A DNA stretch of 49,762 nucleotides from Falsochrobactrum ovis (GTDB lineage: Bacteria > Pseudomonadota > Alphaproteobacteria > Rhizobiales > Rhizobiaceae). Every line of letters begins with the position of its first letter. Positions within the stretch are counted from its first letter, which is position 1. Both the position numbers and the translations under genes were made by a program. Below the pieces are notes generated by a model. That model made no database searches. It was not told the DNA's origin and saw only the letters and a program-made list of their open reading frames with translations. The stretch lies in contig NZ_QLMK01000015.1 of the NCBI RefSeq assembly GCF_003259955.1, forward strand, positions 1-49,762. Direction: 5' to 3'. Below, piece after piece: positions 25,623-34,747 of this stretch.

Positions 25623-26774
25623 GTGAGCCAGTCGGGCAAAGACCAGCCACTTATTCTGTTTCGCGATGATAAGGCGGGGCGTGAAGTTCTCTTCACCTCG
25701 CCTTCATCGATAATCTGTGCAAATAATCCGCAAGAATTTGAAACAGCATGGGATAGGCTACAAGACGCCCATGAGAGCGGGAAATGGCTTGCAGGCTATC
25801 TATCCTATGAGGCCGGTTATCTTCTAGAACCAAAACTCAGGCCGCTTTTACCTGATGGCCGAAAGGTTCCGCTCTTATGTTTTGGGGTTTTTGATGGCCC
25901 GCAAGAAGGAACTATCACCGCAGGCGGTGGTCGATCTTTTCTGCGCAATCCTGTTGCTCAATGGAGTTTTGATGAATACCAAACACGCTTTGAGCGCTTG
26001 CATCGACATTTACGCGAAGGCGATTGCTATCAGGGCAATCTGACTTTTCCTGTTCATGCAGAATGGGGCGGTGACCCGCTGACGCTATTTGAAAATCTGG
26101 CCCAGCGACAACCCGTGCGCTATGCCACTTATTGCAGCCTTGGGGGCCCGCTCATACTGTCGCGGTCGCCTGAACTCTTTTTCGAAGTGGATAATGCTGG
26201 CTGGATCGAAACCCATCCGATGAAAGGCACAATGCCCCGGGGCGAAACACCAGAAGCAGACGAGAAAAATCGCCAATTTTTGCTAAATGACCCCAAAAAT
26301 CAGGCGGAAAATCGAATGATTGTCGACCTGTTGCGTAATGATATTTCGCTCATCACAGAGGTGGGAACTCTGGAAGTGCCTGAGCTTTTCCGGGTTGAAT
26401 CCTATCCAACTGTACATCAAATGATCAGCCGCGTACGCGCCCGGCTGAACAAGGGTCTGAGCCTACGGGATATTTTTGCCGCACTTTTTCCCTGCGGTTC
26501 AATCACCGGTGCGCCAAAAATCAGCGCAATGGAAATTCTACGTCGTCTAGAGAACGCCCCACGCAATATTTATTGCGGATCTCTGGGATGGATTGAACCG
26601 GGCGGGCGTATGCGTTTCAATGTAGCAATCCGGACACTATCGCTTCACGAAGAGAATCGTGCGATTTTTGGCGTCGGAGGCGGCGTTATCTTCGATTCAA
26701 CGCCGCAGGAGGAGTATGAAGAATGTCTTCTGAAAGCGCGTTTCGCGACGGGAAAGAAACCACAACAACCCTAA
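25623..26774 (+). CDS. pabB: Aminodeoxychorismate synthase component I (PabB)
   Basis: PabB aminates chorismate to 4-amino-4-deoxychorismate in para-aminobenzoate and folate synthesis. The product is about 383 residues, shorter than E. coli PabB (about 450), because the N-terminal region is reduced. The chorismate-binding core is complete: HPMKGTMPRG, NRMIVDLLRNDIS, FPCGSITGAPKISAMEIL and GSLGWIEPGG. I use the GTG start at 25623, 7 bp after pepF, with GGAAGA about 9 bases upstream. Its end overlaps the next gene by 52 bp. The glutaminase partner PabA is not in the window. Short PabB proteins of this kind are often followed by, or fused to, a PabC-like enzyme, as here. Confidence 0.9.
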   Translation: MSQSGKDQPLILFRDDKAGREVLFTSPSSIICANNPQEFETAWDRLQDAHESGKWLAGYLSYEAGYLLEPKLRPLLPDGRKVPLLCFGVFDGPQEGTITAGGGRSFLRNPVAQWSFDEYQTRFERLHRHLREGDCYQGNLTFPVHAEWGGDPLTLFENLAQRQPVRYATYCSLGGPLILSRSPELFFEVDNAGWIETHPMKGTMPRGETPEADEKNRQFLLNDPKNQAENRMIVDLLRNDISLITEVGTLEVPELFRVESYPTVHQMISRVRARLNKGLSLRDIFAALFPCGSITGAPKISAMEILRRLENAPRNIYCGSLGWIEPGGRMRFNVAIRTLSLHEENRAIFGVGGGVIFDSTPQEEYEECLLKARFATGKKPQQP

Positions 26775-27412
26775 TCCCGGAAAATCCTGATTTTCAGCTT
26801 ATCGAAACCATGCGGTGGGAGCCCGAGACCGGGATTTTACGAGGGAAACGTCACCTAGATCGGCTTGAAAATTCCGCCCATATATTGGGTTTTCAATTCA
26901 ATATGGATGCGATCAAGCAGAAATTATCACAAGCACTGCATGGCACAAACCCGCTGCGGGTGCGGCTGGCGCTGGCACCAGACGGAACAATTGATCTCAA
27001 TAAATCCGAATTTATTCCAACACCGCAAGGCAGCATATGGAACATCGCCATAGCAACAATACCGCTTTCATCAAAAGATCCGTTACTTCGGTATAAAACT
27101 ACCCGACGTCAAACCTATCTGGCCGCAAGGGACGAATTTTCATCTACCGAAATAGATGAAGTCATTTTGCTCAATGAAAAAGGCCAAGTGTGCGAAGGCA
27201 CGATAAGCTCGATATTTATAGATCTGGGCGGTGATATATTGATCACGCCACCATTAGATTGCGGATTGCTGGATGGTGTTTTGCGTCGCGAACTTTTGGA
27301 TGAGGGAACCGTTAGAGAAGGTTCATTTACGTTGCAGGAACTTAAGGAGGCGCACAAAATCTATGTCGGCAATTCGCTTCGCGGGCTTATTCCGGCAAAA
27401 CTGATTTGCTGA
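26723..27412 (+). CDS. Aminotransferase class IV, probable 4-amino-4-deoxychorismate lyase (PabC-like)
   Basis: Class IV PLP enzymes include aminodeoxychorismate lyase (PabC), branched-chain and D-amino-acid aminotransferases. The 229-residue product has the PLP lysine K125 in RYKTTRRQTY, E159 in VCEGTISSIFI and the phosphate-binding region GLLDGVLRRELL. Its position directly after pabB favours ADC lyase, which releases pyruvate to give para-aminobenzoate. The gene starts inside pabB (52-bp overlap). A GGAGGAG SD about 10 bases upstream of ATG 26723 lies within pabB coding sequence, supporting translational coupling. The fold is shorter than classical PabC (about 270) at the N-terminus. Confidence 0.85.
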   Translation: MSSESAFRDGKETTTTLIPENPDFQLIETMRWEPETGILRGKRHLDRLENSAHILGFQFNMDAIKQKLSQALHGTNPLRVRLALAPDGTIDLNKSEFIPTPQGSIWNIAIATIPLSSKDPLLRYKTTRRQTYLAARDEFSSTEIDEVILLNEKGQVCEGTISSIFIDLGGDILITPPLDCGLLDGVLRRELLDEGTVREGSFTLQELKEAHKIYVGNSLRGLIPAKLIC

Positions 27413-27710
27413 CAGGCGGTTATTTGCAACGGATAATGTACCATGTGCCCAGATCGCCAATTCTGGGCGCGTGGTCAACCAGCGCTCATGCGACCGCCTC
27501 ACCCGTGCCAATTCCTATGTTCATGCCAATGCCCAGCCTGTGAACTACGAATTGTCAGCGCTCATTTGTGCATTTGAGCACGCAATTAACAGCAAAGTTT
27601 TATGCTAACGATTGCAGCAATTTAACAAAAGTGGTGTTATAAGTCCCGGAAAATGCTTCTTGATGAGTTCTGATTCATCGTCTGTGTGATTAGATTAAGG
27701 AGAAATGGAC
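27413..27710. other. Gap between the pab genes and omp10, with a Cys-rich short frame
   Basis: This is a 298-bp gap. A 44-codon frame at 27443-27577 encodes seven cysteines, four of them in the pattern CxCxCxxC, but has only a weak SD. The right half holds the omp10 promoter and the SD AAGGAGA just before the omp10 start. I see no RNA gene or terminator. Confidence 0.4.
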
Positions 27711-28094
27711 ATGAAAAGCATGCGCATAATTGGTCCGCTGATGGTCATGTCTGTTGTACTTAGTGCATGTGTCGCTACAGGTCCCGGTGGCGGCGGCAAT
27801 GTGCCGGTGGTTTCGCGTACTCCAGCAGGGATCAATGGAAACTGGGTGGATGCGAACGGCATTGTCTCATCCTTTAACAACGGTTTCTTTGAAACCAGAA
27901 CGACCGATACCAATGAACGTCTCGCCGAAGGAAATTACCGCAATATTTCGCCCCAACTGGTAGAAATCGATCTGCGTTCTATCGTGCGCGGCACCTCGTC
28001 TAAGGTTAATTGCGCACTGGTTTCACCATCGCAACTCAATTGCACATCATCGGCTGGCTCGCACTTTACGCTGACCCGACAGGCAAGGGGATAA
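27711..28094 (+). CDS. omp10: Outer-membrane lipoprotein Omp10
   Basis: The 127-residue product has a lipoprotein signal with lipobox VLSAC (lipid-attachment Cys C20) and a small beta-rich mature domain. It matches my memory of Brucella Omp10, a surface-exposed outer-membrane lipoprotein of about 126 residues. The shared blocks include SSFNxGxFETRTTDTNE, LAEGNY, RSIVRGT and KVNCALVSPxQLNCTSSAGS. The domain resembles the AprI/Inh protease-inhibitor fold. ATG 27711 is chosen because the SD AAGGAGA then sits 7-8 bases upstream; ATG 27705 would be too close to it. Confidence 0.92.
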   Translation: MKSMRIIGPLMVMSVVLSACVATGPGGGGNVPVVSRTPAGINGNWVDANGIVSSFNNGFFETRTTDTNERLAEGNYRNISPQLVEIDLRSIVRGTSSKVNCALVSPSQLNCTSSAGSHFTLTRQARG

Positions 28095-28178
28095 TCCCCA
28101 CGCCCTGCGGGGTGCGCTGCCGTGTCCGAATTGTAATTTGTCATATTTACTCTACTTTCCAGCCAACAGGAATCGAAA

Positions 28179-29231
28179 GTGAGTGATATGAACAGGACGG
28201 AAACTGTTATGAGCGCGGCGCATGATCAAACTTCTTCGGTGAAAAAGCCGAAGGTGGGTGTTCTTCTGGTCAATCTGGGAACCCCAGATGGTACTAGCTA
28301 TGCGCCTATGCGCCGCTATCTGGCGGAGTTTCTATCTGATCGCCGCGTCATCGAATGGCCACGCCTTATCTGGTATCCAATTCTTCATGGCATCGTGCTG
28401 ATGTCGCGCCCTAAGCGTTCTGGCAAAATGTATGACCGCATCTGGAACCGTGAGCGCAATGAATCGCCGCTGCGCACCTATACAAGATCACAAAGTGAAA
28501 AACTTGCAGAAGCCCTGAAAGAATATCCAAATGTGGTTGTGGATTGGGCTATGCGTTATGGGCAGCCCTCAATCGAAACGGTGACTAACCGGCTTTTGCA
28601 GCAAGGTTGCGAGCGGATCGTGATGTTTCCGCTTTACCCGCAATATTCGGCAACCACCACTGGTACTGTAATTGACAAATTCTTTGAAGCGCTGATGAAA
28701 AAGCGCTTTGTGCCAGCTGTAAGAGTGGTGCCGTCTTACGAAGTTGAGCCTGTTTATATTGAAGCAATTGCGCGCTCAATAGAGGAACATCTGGCGACAC
28801 TTGATTTCAAACCTGAAATCATACTCGCTTCCTATCACGGCATTCCGAAAAACTATTCCGATAAGGGCGATCCGTATCGACAACAATGTCTGGAGACCTC
28901 TCGTTTGCTGCGGGCACGATTGGGGATGGACGAGAAACAATTCCGCTCTACATTTCAATCCCGCTTTGGTCCCGAGGAATGGCTCAAGCCCTATACGGAT
29001 GATACCGTTGAAGAACTTGCCAAGCAGGGTGTAAAATCCATGGCGGTTCTCAATCCGGGCTTTGTCGTCGATTGCCTTGAGACAGTGGATGAAATCGGCA
29101 ATGAAGCGGCCGAGGAATTTCTTGAGAATGGCGGCGAGAATTTCAGCCATATTCCATGCCTGAACGATACAGAACTGGGCATGAAAGTGATTGAGACATT
29201 GGTACGTCGCGAATTGCAAGGTTGGGTGTAA
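28179..29231 (+). CDS. hemH: Ferrochelatase
   Basis: HemH inserts Fe2+ into protoporphyrin IX, the last step of heme synthesis, at the inner membrane. The 350-residue product is full length. The catalytic His is H220 in ASYHGIPKNY and the conserved Glu is E301 in NPGFVVDCLETVDEI; the N-terminal GVLLVNLGTPD and MFPLYPQYSATTTGT segments are also diagnostic. The start codon is GTG at 28179, with AGGA 7 bases upstream. In-frame ATGs at 28188 and 28209 are alternatives. It follows omp10 by 84 bp on the same strand. Confidence 0.95.
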   Translation: MSDMNRTETVMSAAHDQTSSVKKPKVGVLLVNLGTPDGTSYAPMRRYLAEFLSDRRVIEWPRLIWYPILHGIVLMSRPKRSGKMYDRIWNRERNESPLRTYTRSQSEKLAEALKEYPNVVVDWAMRYGQPSIETVTNRLLQQGCERIVMFPLYPQYSATTTGTVIDKFFEALMKKRFVPAVRVVPSYEVEPVYIEAIARSIEEHLATLDFKPEIILASYHGIPKNYSDKGDPYRQQCLETSRLLRARLGMDEKQFRSTFQSRFGPEEWLKPYTDDTVEELAKQGVKSMAVLNPGFVVDCLETVDEIGNEAAEEFLENGGENFSHIPCLNDTELGMKVIETLVRRELQGWV

Positions 29232-29314
29232 TAATCATACACTCATAATGTAATCTTCATGCCAGTGAAGAACTGGCCAGCGCAATGCTGACCAGTCAGC
29301 TGACAAAGGATCAG

Positions 29315-30313
29315 ATGATGAGCGGTTTTGATATTACATTACTCATTCTTGTAGCGCTTGTTCTTCTCGCTCTCTTTGCTGGCATTAAAACCGTTCCGCA
29401 AGGGTATCATTATACGGTTGAGCGTTTTGGTCGTTATACCAGAACGCTCTCGCCCGGATTAAATCTGATTGTTCCATTTTTCGATCGTATTGGCGCTCGT
29501 TTAAACATGATGGAACAGGTTCTGGATGTACCAACTCAAGAGGTTATCACCCGCGACAATGCCATTGTCGGCGTTGATGGTGTGGCGTTCTATCAGGTGC
29601 TGAACGCTGCGCAGGCCGCCTATCAGGTTTCAGACCTGCAATATGCGATCCTCAATCTGACCATGACCAATATTCGTACTGTTATGGGTTCGATGGATCT
29701 CGACGAGTTACTTTCCAATCGTGACGCAATTAACGACCGGCTGCTGCGTGTGGTTGATGAAGCTGCGCATCCGTGGGGGCTTAAAATGACCCGGGTCGAG
29801 ATCAAAGATATTGATCCGCCGGCAGATATCGTCGCCTCCATGGCCCGACAAATGAAAGCAGAACGTGACAAACGCGCTCTTGTGCTTGAGGCCGAGGGCG
29901 ACCGCAATGCGCAAATCTTGCGGGCGGAAGGGCAAAAACAATCTCAGATTCTTGAAGCTGAAGGTAAGCTTGAAGCTGCAAAACGCGAAGCCGAAGCGCG
30001 TGAACGGCTGGCCGAAGCCGAAGCAAAAGCAACCACGATGGTTTCTGAAGCGGTTGCAGGCGGCAATGTGCAGGCCCTCAATTATTTTGTGGCGCAAAGA
30101 TATACCGAAGCTCTCGGCAATATTGCCAGCGCCAATAATCAAAAAGTCATCCTTATGCCGCTGGAAGCAAGCGCGCTGATTGGCTCTTTGGGTGGGATTG
30201 GAGCAATTGCCAAAGAAGTCTTTGGCGATGGCAATAATCCCGTCAATCCGTCGGCTACGCAACCTGGCCCCAGTCCACGCACTCGCAGCGTACCGCCTAC
30301 AAATCGCAGCTAG
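29315..30313 (+). CDS. SPFH/band-7 membrane protein (stomatin/QmcA type)
   Basis: Proteins of this family oligomerise at the inner membrane and are linked to membrane quality control. The product (about 332 residues) has one N-terminal membrane helix (about 7-27), the SPFH domain (about 30-190, with [16 protein letters not shown] and [13 protein letters not shown]), a charged coiled coil rich in AEGxRxA repeats (about 190-250) and a polar, proline-rich tail. ATG 29315 follows AAGGA by 4 bases; an in-frame ATG lies directly after it and another at 29285. The NfeD gene follows after 15 bp, the usual partner arrangement. Confidence 0.92.
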   Translation: MMSGFDITLLILVALVLLALFAGIKTVPQGYHYTVERFGRYTRTLSPGLNLIVPFFDRIGARLNMMEQVLDVPTQEVITRDNAIVGVDGVAFYQVLNAAQAAYQVSDLQYAILNLTMTNIRTVMGSMDLDELLSNRDAINDRLLRVVDEAAHPWGLKMTRVEIKDIDPPADIVASMARQMKAERDKRALVLEAEGDRNAQILRAEGQKQSQILEAEGKLEAAKREAEARERLAEAEAKATTMVSEAVAGGNVQALNYFVAQRYTEALGNIASANNQKVILMPLEASALIGSLGGIGAIAKEVFGDGNNPVNPSATQPGPSPRTRSVPPTNRS

Positions 30314-30328
30314 TTTTAGGATTCCGGG

Positions 30329-30802
30329 ATGATATTGGATTTTCTTGTCAGTTTGGGCATTTGGAACTGGATCGTATTTGGTCTCGTCCTGCTCATTCTG
30401 GAAATCCTAGCACCCGGCATTTTCTTCATCTGGTTTGCTCTGGCGGCACTCGTGACCGGATCAATCGCGTTGCTTGTCGGGACAGACAGCGGTTTTAGCT
30501 GGCAAGTTCAAAGCATTATATTCCTTGTTCTTGCTGTAATTTTTGTTTTGATCGGACGCAGAGCATTCGGCGTGAAAAATTTACCCGGTGATCCTCTGCT
30601 CAATCAACGTGGACAACAATTGATTGGTCAAAGAGCCACTCTGACGGAGCCGATTATCAATGGTCGTGGCCGCATCAAAATTAACGACACATCTTGGCGG
30701 GTCAAAGGCCCCAATCTTCCTGCTGGCACAGAAGTAAGCGTAGTGGCGTTTGACCCCAATAATTTGGAACTGGCTATTAATACGGTGACGGATGAGCAAT
30801 AA
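30329..30802 (+). CDS. NfeD-like membrane protein (OB-fold)
   Basis: The 157-residue product has membrane helices at about 10-33, 33-50 and 58-77, and a soluble C-terminal OB fold (about 95-155, with GQRATLTEPIINGRGRIKINDTSWRVKG). This is the short NfeD1b type that pairs with SPFH proteins, as the adjacent gene shows. It ends 12 bp from the convergent kdsD gene. Confidence 0.9.
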   Translation: MILDFLVSLGIWNWIVFGLVLLILEILAPGIFFIWFALAALVTGSIALLVGTDSGFSWQVQSIIFLVLAVIFVLIGRRAFGVKNLPGDPLLNQRGQQLIGQRATLTEPIINGRGRIKINDTSWRVKGPNLPAGTEVSVVAFDPNNLELAINTVTDEQ

Positions 30803-30814
30803 TATTGCTATCCG

Positions 30815-31816
30815 CTATGCCGCACCAATACGCAACAAATCGTGGAAATGCACGATCCCGACAGGCTTTGAGTCTTCAACCACGAGCAATACGCTGATGT
30901 GGTGTTCTTCGAGCAAACTCATCGCAGCGCCAACCAGCGTTTGAGGTGAGACCGTCTTGGGATTGCTCGTCATCACCTCATCAACCGACAATTCCGACAG
31001 GTTGCGGTGCAGATTGCGCGAAAGGTCGCCATCCGTAATGATGCCCGCGAGATTTCCCGCTTCATCAACCACCCCAACACAGCCAAAACGCTTATGCGAC
31101 TGAACTTTCATCGCTTCGGGCATAGATGTGCCAATTTTTACCAACGGCACCCGATCATCGCGATGCATTACCTCGCGAATATGGGTAAGGCTTGCCCCCA
31201 GTGATCCACCGGGATGGAAGGTGCGAAAATCCGTCGGCGAGAATCCACGCGCTTCCAACAGCGCGATAGCGAGCGCGTCACCCATGGCGAGTTGCAATAG
31301 GGTCGAAGTTGTCGGCGCAAGGCCATGTGGGCAGGCTTCGGCGACCTTTGGCAAGATCAGAGGGACCGTGGCAGCTCGACCCAAGGCCGAATCTTCGCGC
31401 GAAGTAACGGCAATCAACGGGATGCGAAAGCGTTGCGAATAATTGACCATTCCCCGCAATTCCGCTGTCTCACCAGACCATGACAGAGCGAGGATAACAT
31501 CATCGCGCCCGACCATGCCCAGATCACCGTGATTGGCCTCGGCTGCATGGACGAAAAAAGCAGGTGTACCGGTGGATGCAAAAGTGGCGGCAAGTTTTGC
31601 GCCAACATGCCCGCTTTTGCCAAGACCGGTCAAAATCACCCTGCCCTTTGCTTCGGCAATCGTTTGTACCGCTTGGGCAAAGGGTGCAGCAAGCCCATTG
31701 CGCAGAGCATCCTCAAGCGCTTCTAGGCCGGCATTTTCGGTCTTGATCGTACGGAGAGCTGAAGCAATAGCTGCTTGAGCTATATCTGGTGTTTGGGTCG
31801 GGTCAAGCTTTGTCAT
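30815..31816 (-). CDS. kdsD: Arabinose-5-phosphate isomerase (KpsF/GutQ/KdsD family)
   Basis: The enzyme interconverts ribulose-5-phosphate and arabinose-5-phosphate, the precursor of Kdo for lipopolysaccharide. The 333-residue product has a SIS domain (about 40-175, with GLGKSGHVGAKLAATFASTGTPAFFVHAAEANHGDLG) and two CBS domains (about 215-275 and 280-333). The layout and length match KdsD. It is convergent with nfeD and divergent from the beta-barrel protein gene. KdsD fits the nearby galU and outer-membrane genes in an envelope group. Confidence 0.93.
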   Translation of the reverse strand: MTKLDPTQTPDIAQAAIASALRTIKTENAGLEALEDALRNGLAAPFAQAVQTIAEAKGRVILTGLGKSGHVGAKLAATFASTGTPAFFVHAAEANHGDLGMVGRDDVILALSWSGETAELRGMVNYSQRFRIPLIAVTSREDSALGRAATVPLILPKVAEACPHGLAPTTSTLLQLAMGDALAIALLEARGFSPTDFRTFHPGGSLGASLTHIREVMHRDDRVPLVKIGTSMPEAMKVQSHKRFGCVGVVDEAGNLAGIITDGDLSRNLHRNLSELSVDEVMTSNPKTVSPQTLVGAAMSLLEEHHISVLLVVEDSKPVGIVHFHDLLRIGAA

Positions 31817-31907
31817 GGGGCATACGGTTAGCGTTTTCAGAAAGTAAAGTCCAAAGATTTATTCCTGAATAAGGCGGACAAATGGTTTCGGAAATAAAGA
31901 ATTAACC

Positions 31908-33470
31908 ATGTCCGTTTACTCTCCAGCTACCACGTTGCAACAGTTTGAAGTCACAATGCTTTTTGCTCTGAACCCCAATGATGGCTGCGCATATCAACCC
32001 CGCAGGTTAAAAACCCTGCTTTGGGCGGGTGTCGTCATGGCAATAAGCACATTCCCTCTTCATGCACAGGAAAGCCTTCTGCGCGGCAGTATTGACGACA
32101 ATTTCAATGCGATAGGTGGCGATTTTTCAGCAAATCAGAGCGATTTAAGCGGCGACAGCGGATTTTCCCAATCTGACGGGAATGATAGGTTTTATAATGC
32201 TGATCCTGATTTGACGCCCGTCGACAATATTCGGACCAGCGCAATTGGTCCCATTTCGCCCCCCGATCGGGAAAGCTCAACGCGGGAAAATCTGCCGCAA
32301 CCGGCTGAACAAGGCCGCCAGGTCAACGCAGATGAAGATCCTTTCGCGCCTATTGGCATCCGGGCCGGCAGTTTCATTCTGCGTCCCTCACTGGAGCAAG
32401 GCATTCGCGCCACCTCAAACGGCAGTAATGGCCCTAATGGCTCAAGTGCTGTTCTATCAGAAACCACATTGCGAGTTGATGCACGCTCTGACTGGTCTCG
32501 TCATGAGGCGAATATCAACGCCTCCGGCACGCTAAGTGAATCGATTTCGGGCGAGAATGTCTCGCAGCCCCGAATGGATATTCAAAGCGGGCTGCGCCTC
32601 GATATAACCGAGCAGACAGCAATAAGGGCCACGGGAAATTACCATTTACGACGTGAAAGCGCATCAAATCCCAACAGCATTATTGGTGCTCTAAAGCGCC
32701 CGATCGTTCAGACCATCGGGGGCAGCTTGGGTGCAGAACACGATACGGGCCTGATATTTGGCAGTGCTGACGCTCGGATTCAACGCAATATTTATGGGAA
32801 TGCTAAGCTCGCCTCTGGCGGTTCTTTAAGCCAAAAAGATCGCGATAACACCTATGCCAGCATATTGTTACGCAGTGGCTTTGCTATTTCGCCAGCCCTA
32901 AAACCCTTCGTTGAGCTGGAACTTGGCAAACGGAAATTCGACGAAACAATTGATCGCAATGGCTATGAACGCAGTGGAACGCAATATGCGTTACGCGGTG
33001 GCTTGATGTTTGATCGGGGTGAAAAATTTAATGGCGAGATCGCGGCTGGCTATATGCGCGCCAATTTTGATGACTCGCGACTTTCCGATATTTCCGGCCC
33101 ATCGATTTCCGCACGGATTAATTGGTCACCGCTGCGCGGCACTGATGTAAATCTATTTGCCCAAACTGTGGTCGATACCTCCACCTCCCCCGACATATCC
33201 GGATCACTGCTTTACTTTGCCAGCATTGATGTCACCCATCGGGTGCGGTCAGACCTGAGCCTGACCGGAAGGCTTGATCTGGATATGCGCGACAACAAAG
33301 ATGGAAGCGGTCATGATTATACAATCGGAGCTCAAATCGGCGCCACCTATTGGATCAACCGTTTTATGGGGATTGATGCAAGGCTGCGGCATGAATTTTT
33401 GAACAGCCAAGTTGCTTGGCGTGAATATCGCTCAAACAGCATCTATGTTGGAATGAAACTGCAGCGCTGA
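31908..33470 (+). CDS. Outer-membrane beta-barrel protein (BBP2-like)
   Basis: The 520-residue product has a basic N-terminal segment and a hydrophobic signal (about 30-55, ending LHAQ), then an Asn/Asp/Ser-rich linker to about 145, then alternating short strands with many aromatic and charged residues through to the C-terminus, which ends in KLQR after SIYVGM. It resembles the putative beta-barrel porin 2 family found in rhizobial envelope loci. A short N-terminal extension before the signal suggests that ATG 31956 could be the real start. The function is unknown; a surface or export role is inferred. A bidirectional terminator follows. Confidence 0.8.
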   Translation: MSVYSPATTLQQFEVTMLFALNPNDGCAYQPRRLKTLLWAGVVMAISTFPLHAQESLLRGSIDDNFNAIGGDFSANQSDLSGDSGFSQSDGNDRFYNADPDLTPVDNIRTSAIGPISPPDRESSTRENLPQPAEQGRQVNADEDPFAPIGIRAGSFILRPSLEQGIRATSNGSNGPNGSSAVLSETTLRVDARSDWSRHEANINASGTLSESISGENVSQPRMDIQSGLRLDITEQTAIRATGNYHLRRESASNPNSIIGALKRPIVQTIGGSLGAEHDTGLIFGSADARIQRNIYGNAKLASGGSLSQKDRDNTYASILLRSGFAISPALKPFVELELGKRKFDETIDRNGYERSGTQYALRGGLMFDRGEKFNGEIAAGYMRANFDDSRLSDISGPSISARINWSPLRGTDVNLFAQTVVDTSTSPDISGSLLYFASIDVTHRVRSDLSLTGRLDLDMRDNKDGSGHDYTIGAQIGATYWINRFMGIDARLRHEFLNSQVAWREYRSNSIYVGMKLQR

Positions 33471-33471
33471 A

Positions 33472-33500
33472 AAATACCCCGCCTGAATGACGGGGTATTT
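33472..33500. terminator. Bidirectional intrinsic terminator before galU
   Basis: A 10-bp perfect stem, AAATACCCCG (33472-33481) with CGGGGTATTT (33491-33500), encloses a 9-base loop and has A/T flanks on both strands. It lies between the convergent beta-barrel gene and galU. Confidence 0.9.
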
Positions 33501-33519
33501 CTCAGATTATTGTAGCAAC

Positions 33520-34413
33520 TTATTCCGGCTTGATCGTTGCCAAAAGATTGCCAATAGAATCTTCCACCGATGGTCTAATATCTTCACGCCAAAGCGCGAA
33601 AGCCACATTGGCCTCAATGAAACCAGCTTTTGACCCGCAGTCAAAAGTCCGGCCTTGATAGTTAAAGCCGTAGAATTTCTGCTGATCCGCCAGTTTCAAC
33701 ATAGCGTCGGTGAGCTGTATCTCATTACCTGCGCCTTTTTCTTGCGTGCTCAAAAGATCAAAAATCTCCGGTTGAAGAATATAGCGTCCGTTAATATAGA
33801 GATTGGAAGGTGCAGTACCTTTCGCGGGTTTTTCAACCATGCGATTGATTTCAAAACCATTGCCCACGGTTTCGCCCTTACCGACAATACCGTATTTATG
33901 CGCTTCCTCTGGATCACATTCTTGCACAGCTACGATATTGCCGCCAGTCCGCTCATAGAGTTCGACCATTTCGGCAAGGCAACCTTTTTTCGATTGCATC
34001 ACCATATCCGGCAGCAACAGCGCAAAAGGTTCGTTGCCCACAAGCTCGCGCGCACACCAAACCGCATGGCCAAGGCCTAGCGGCACCTGCTGGCGGGTGA
34101 AACTGGTTGTCCCCGGCTCAGGCTGTAAGCGCTGCATATGTTCCAGCTCGTCGGTCTTGCCGCGTTCAGCAAGGGTTGAATACAACTCCACCTGCGCATC
34201 AAAATAATCTTCGATAACAGCTTTGTTGCGGCCAGTGACGAAAATTAGATGTTCGATTCCAGCTTCACGCGCTTCATCAACCACATATTGAATGACTGGC
34301 TTGTCAACGACGGTCAGCATTTCTTTGGGGATTGATTTTGTAGCAGGAAGGAAGCGGGTCCCCAGGCCAGCAACGGGGAAAACAGCCTTGCGGATTTTAC
34401 GAATCGAACTCAT
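33520..34413 (-). CDS. galU: UTP-glucose-1-phosphate uridylyltransferase
   Basis: GalU makes UDP-glucose, the donor for envelope glycans and trehalose. The 297-residue product is of normal family length with the nucleotide-binding signature [24 protein letters not shown] near the N-terminus, [14 protein letters not shown] around 125 and [22 protein letters not shown] 34413 is chosen because GAGGAGAGGA lies directly upstream. An in-frame TTG at 34425 is also open but not needed. It is convergent with the beta-barrel gene through the shared terminator. Confidence 0.95.
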   Translation of the reverse strand: MSSIRKIRKAVFPVAGLGTRFLPATKSIPKEMLTVVDKPVIQYVVDEAREAGIEHLIFVTGRNKAVIEDYFDAQVELYSTLAERGKTDELEHMQRLQPEPGTTSFTRQQVPLGLGHAVWCARELVGNEPFALLLPDMVMQSKKGCLAEMVELYERTGGNIVAVQECDPEEAHKYGIVGKGETVGNGFEINRMVEKPAKGTAPSNLYINGRYILQPEIFDLLSTQEKGAGNEIQLTDAMLKLADQQKFYGFNYQGRTFDCGSKAGFIEANVAFALWREDIRPSVEDSIGNLLATIKPE

Positions 34414-34747
34414 TCCTCTCCTCAAAATTCAAAATTGTTAATGTCTTTAATCGGTTTAATGACACTGGGGCTAGATACCACAAAATGATTGAAAGCTCCC
34501 AATTGTGCCATCACATTACATTATCTCGTCGTAATGCTGCTTGATCAGACGTTTTCTGATCGCAAAAGCGCGAACAGACCAACATCATTGAGATGGTAAA
34601 CCAAATGCTAACCTGCAAGGCGTAATATACGTTCCAGTGTCGGCCTCAAATTCATCTCGTACTTCTATTATCATATTTGTACGCTATCGAGGCCTAAGAA
34701 AGACTTTAGCCGCAAGGCAGTTAACGCTTGCAGAAGGGAAACACAGA
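34414..34747. promoter_or_regulatory. Divergent promoter region of galU and the lytic transglycosylase
   Basis: This 334-bp AT-rich gap lies between divergent galU and the lytic transglycosylase gene. I see short TTTAAT-type repeats near 34440-34470 but no clear operator or gene. A GTG-initiated 37-codon extension of the transglycosylase frame (from 34637) has no SD and low-quality composition. Confidence 0.4.
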
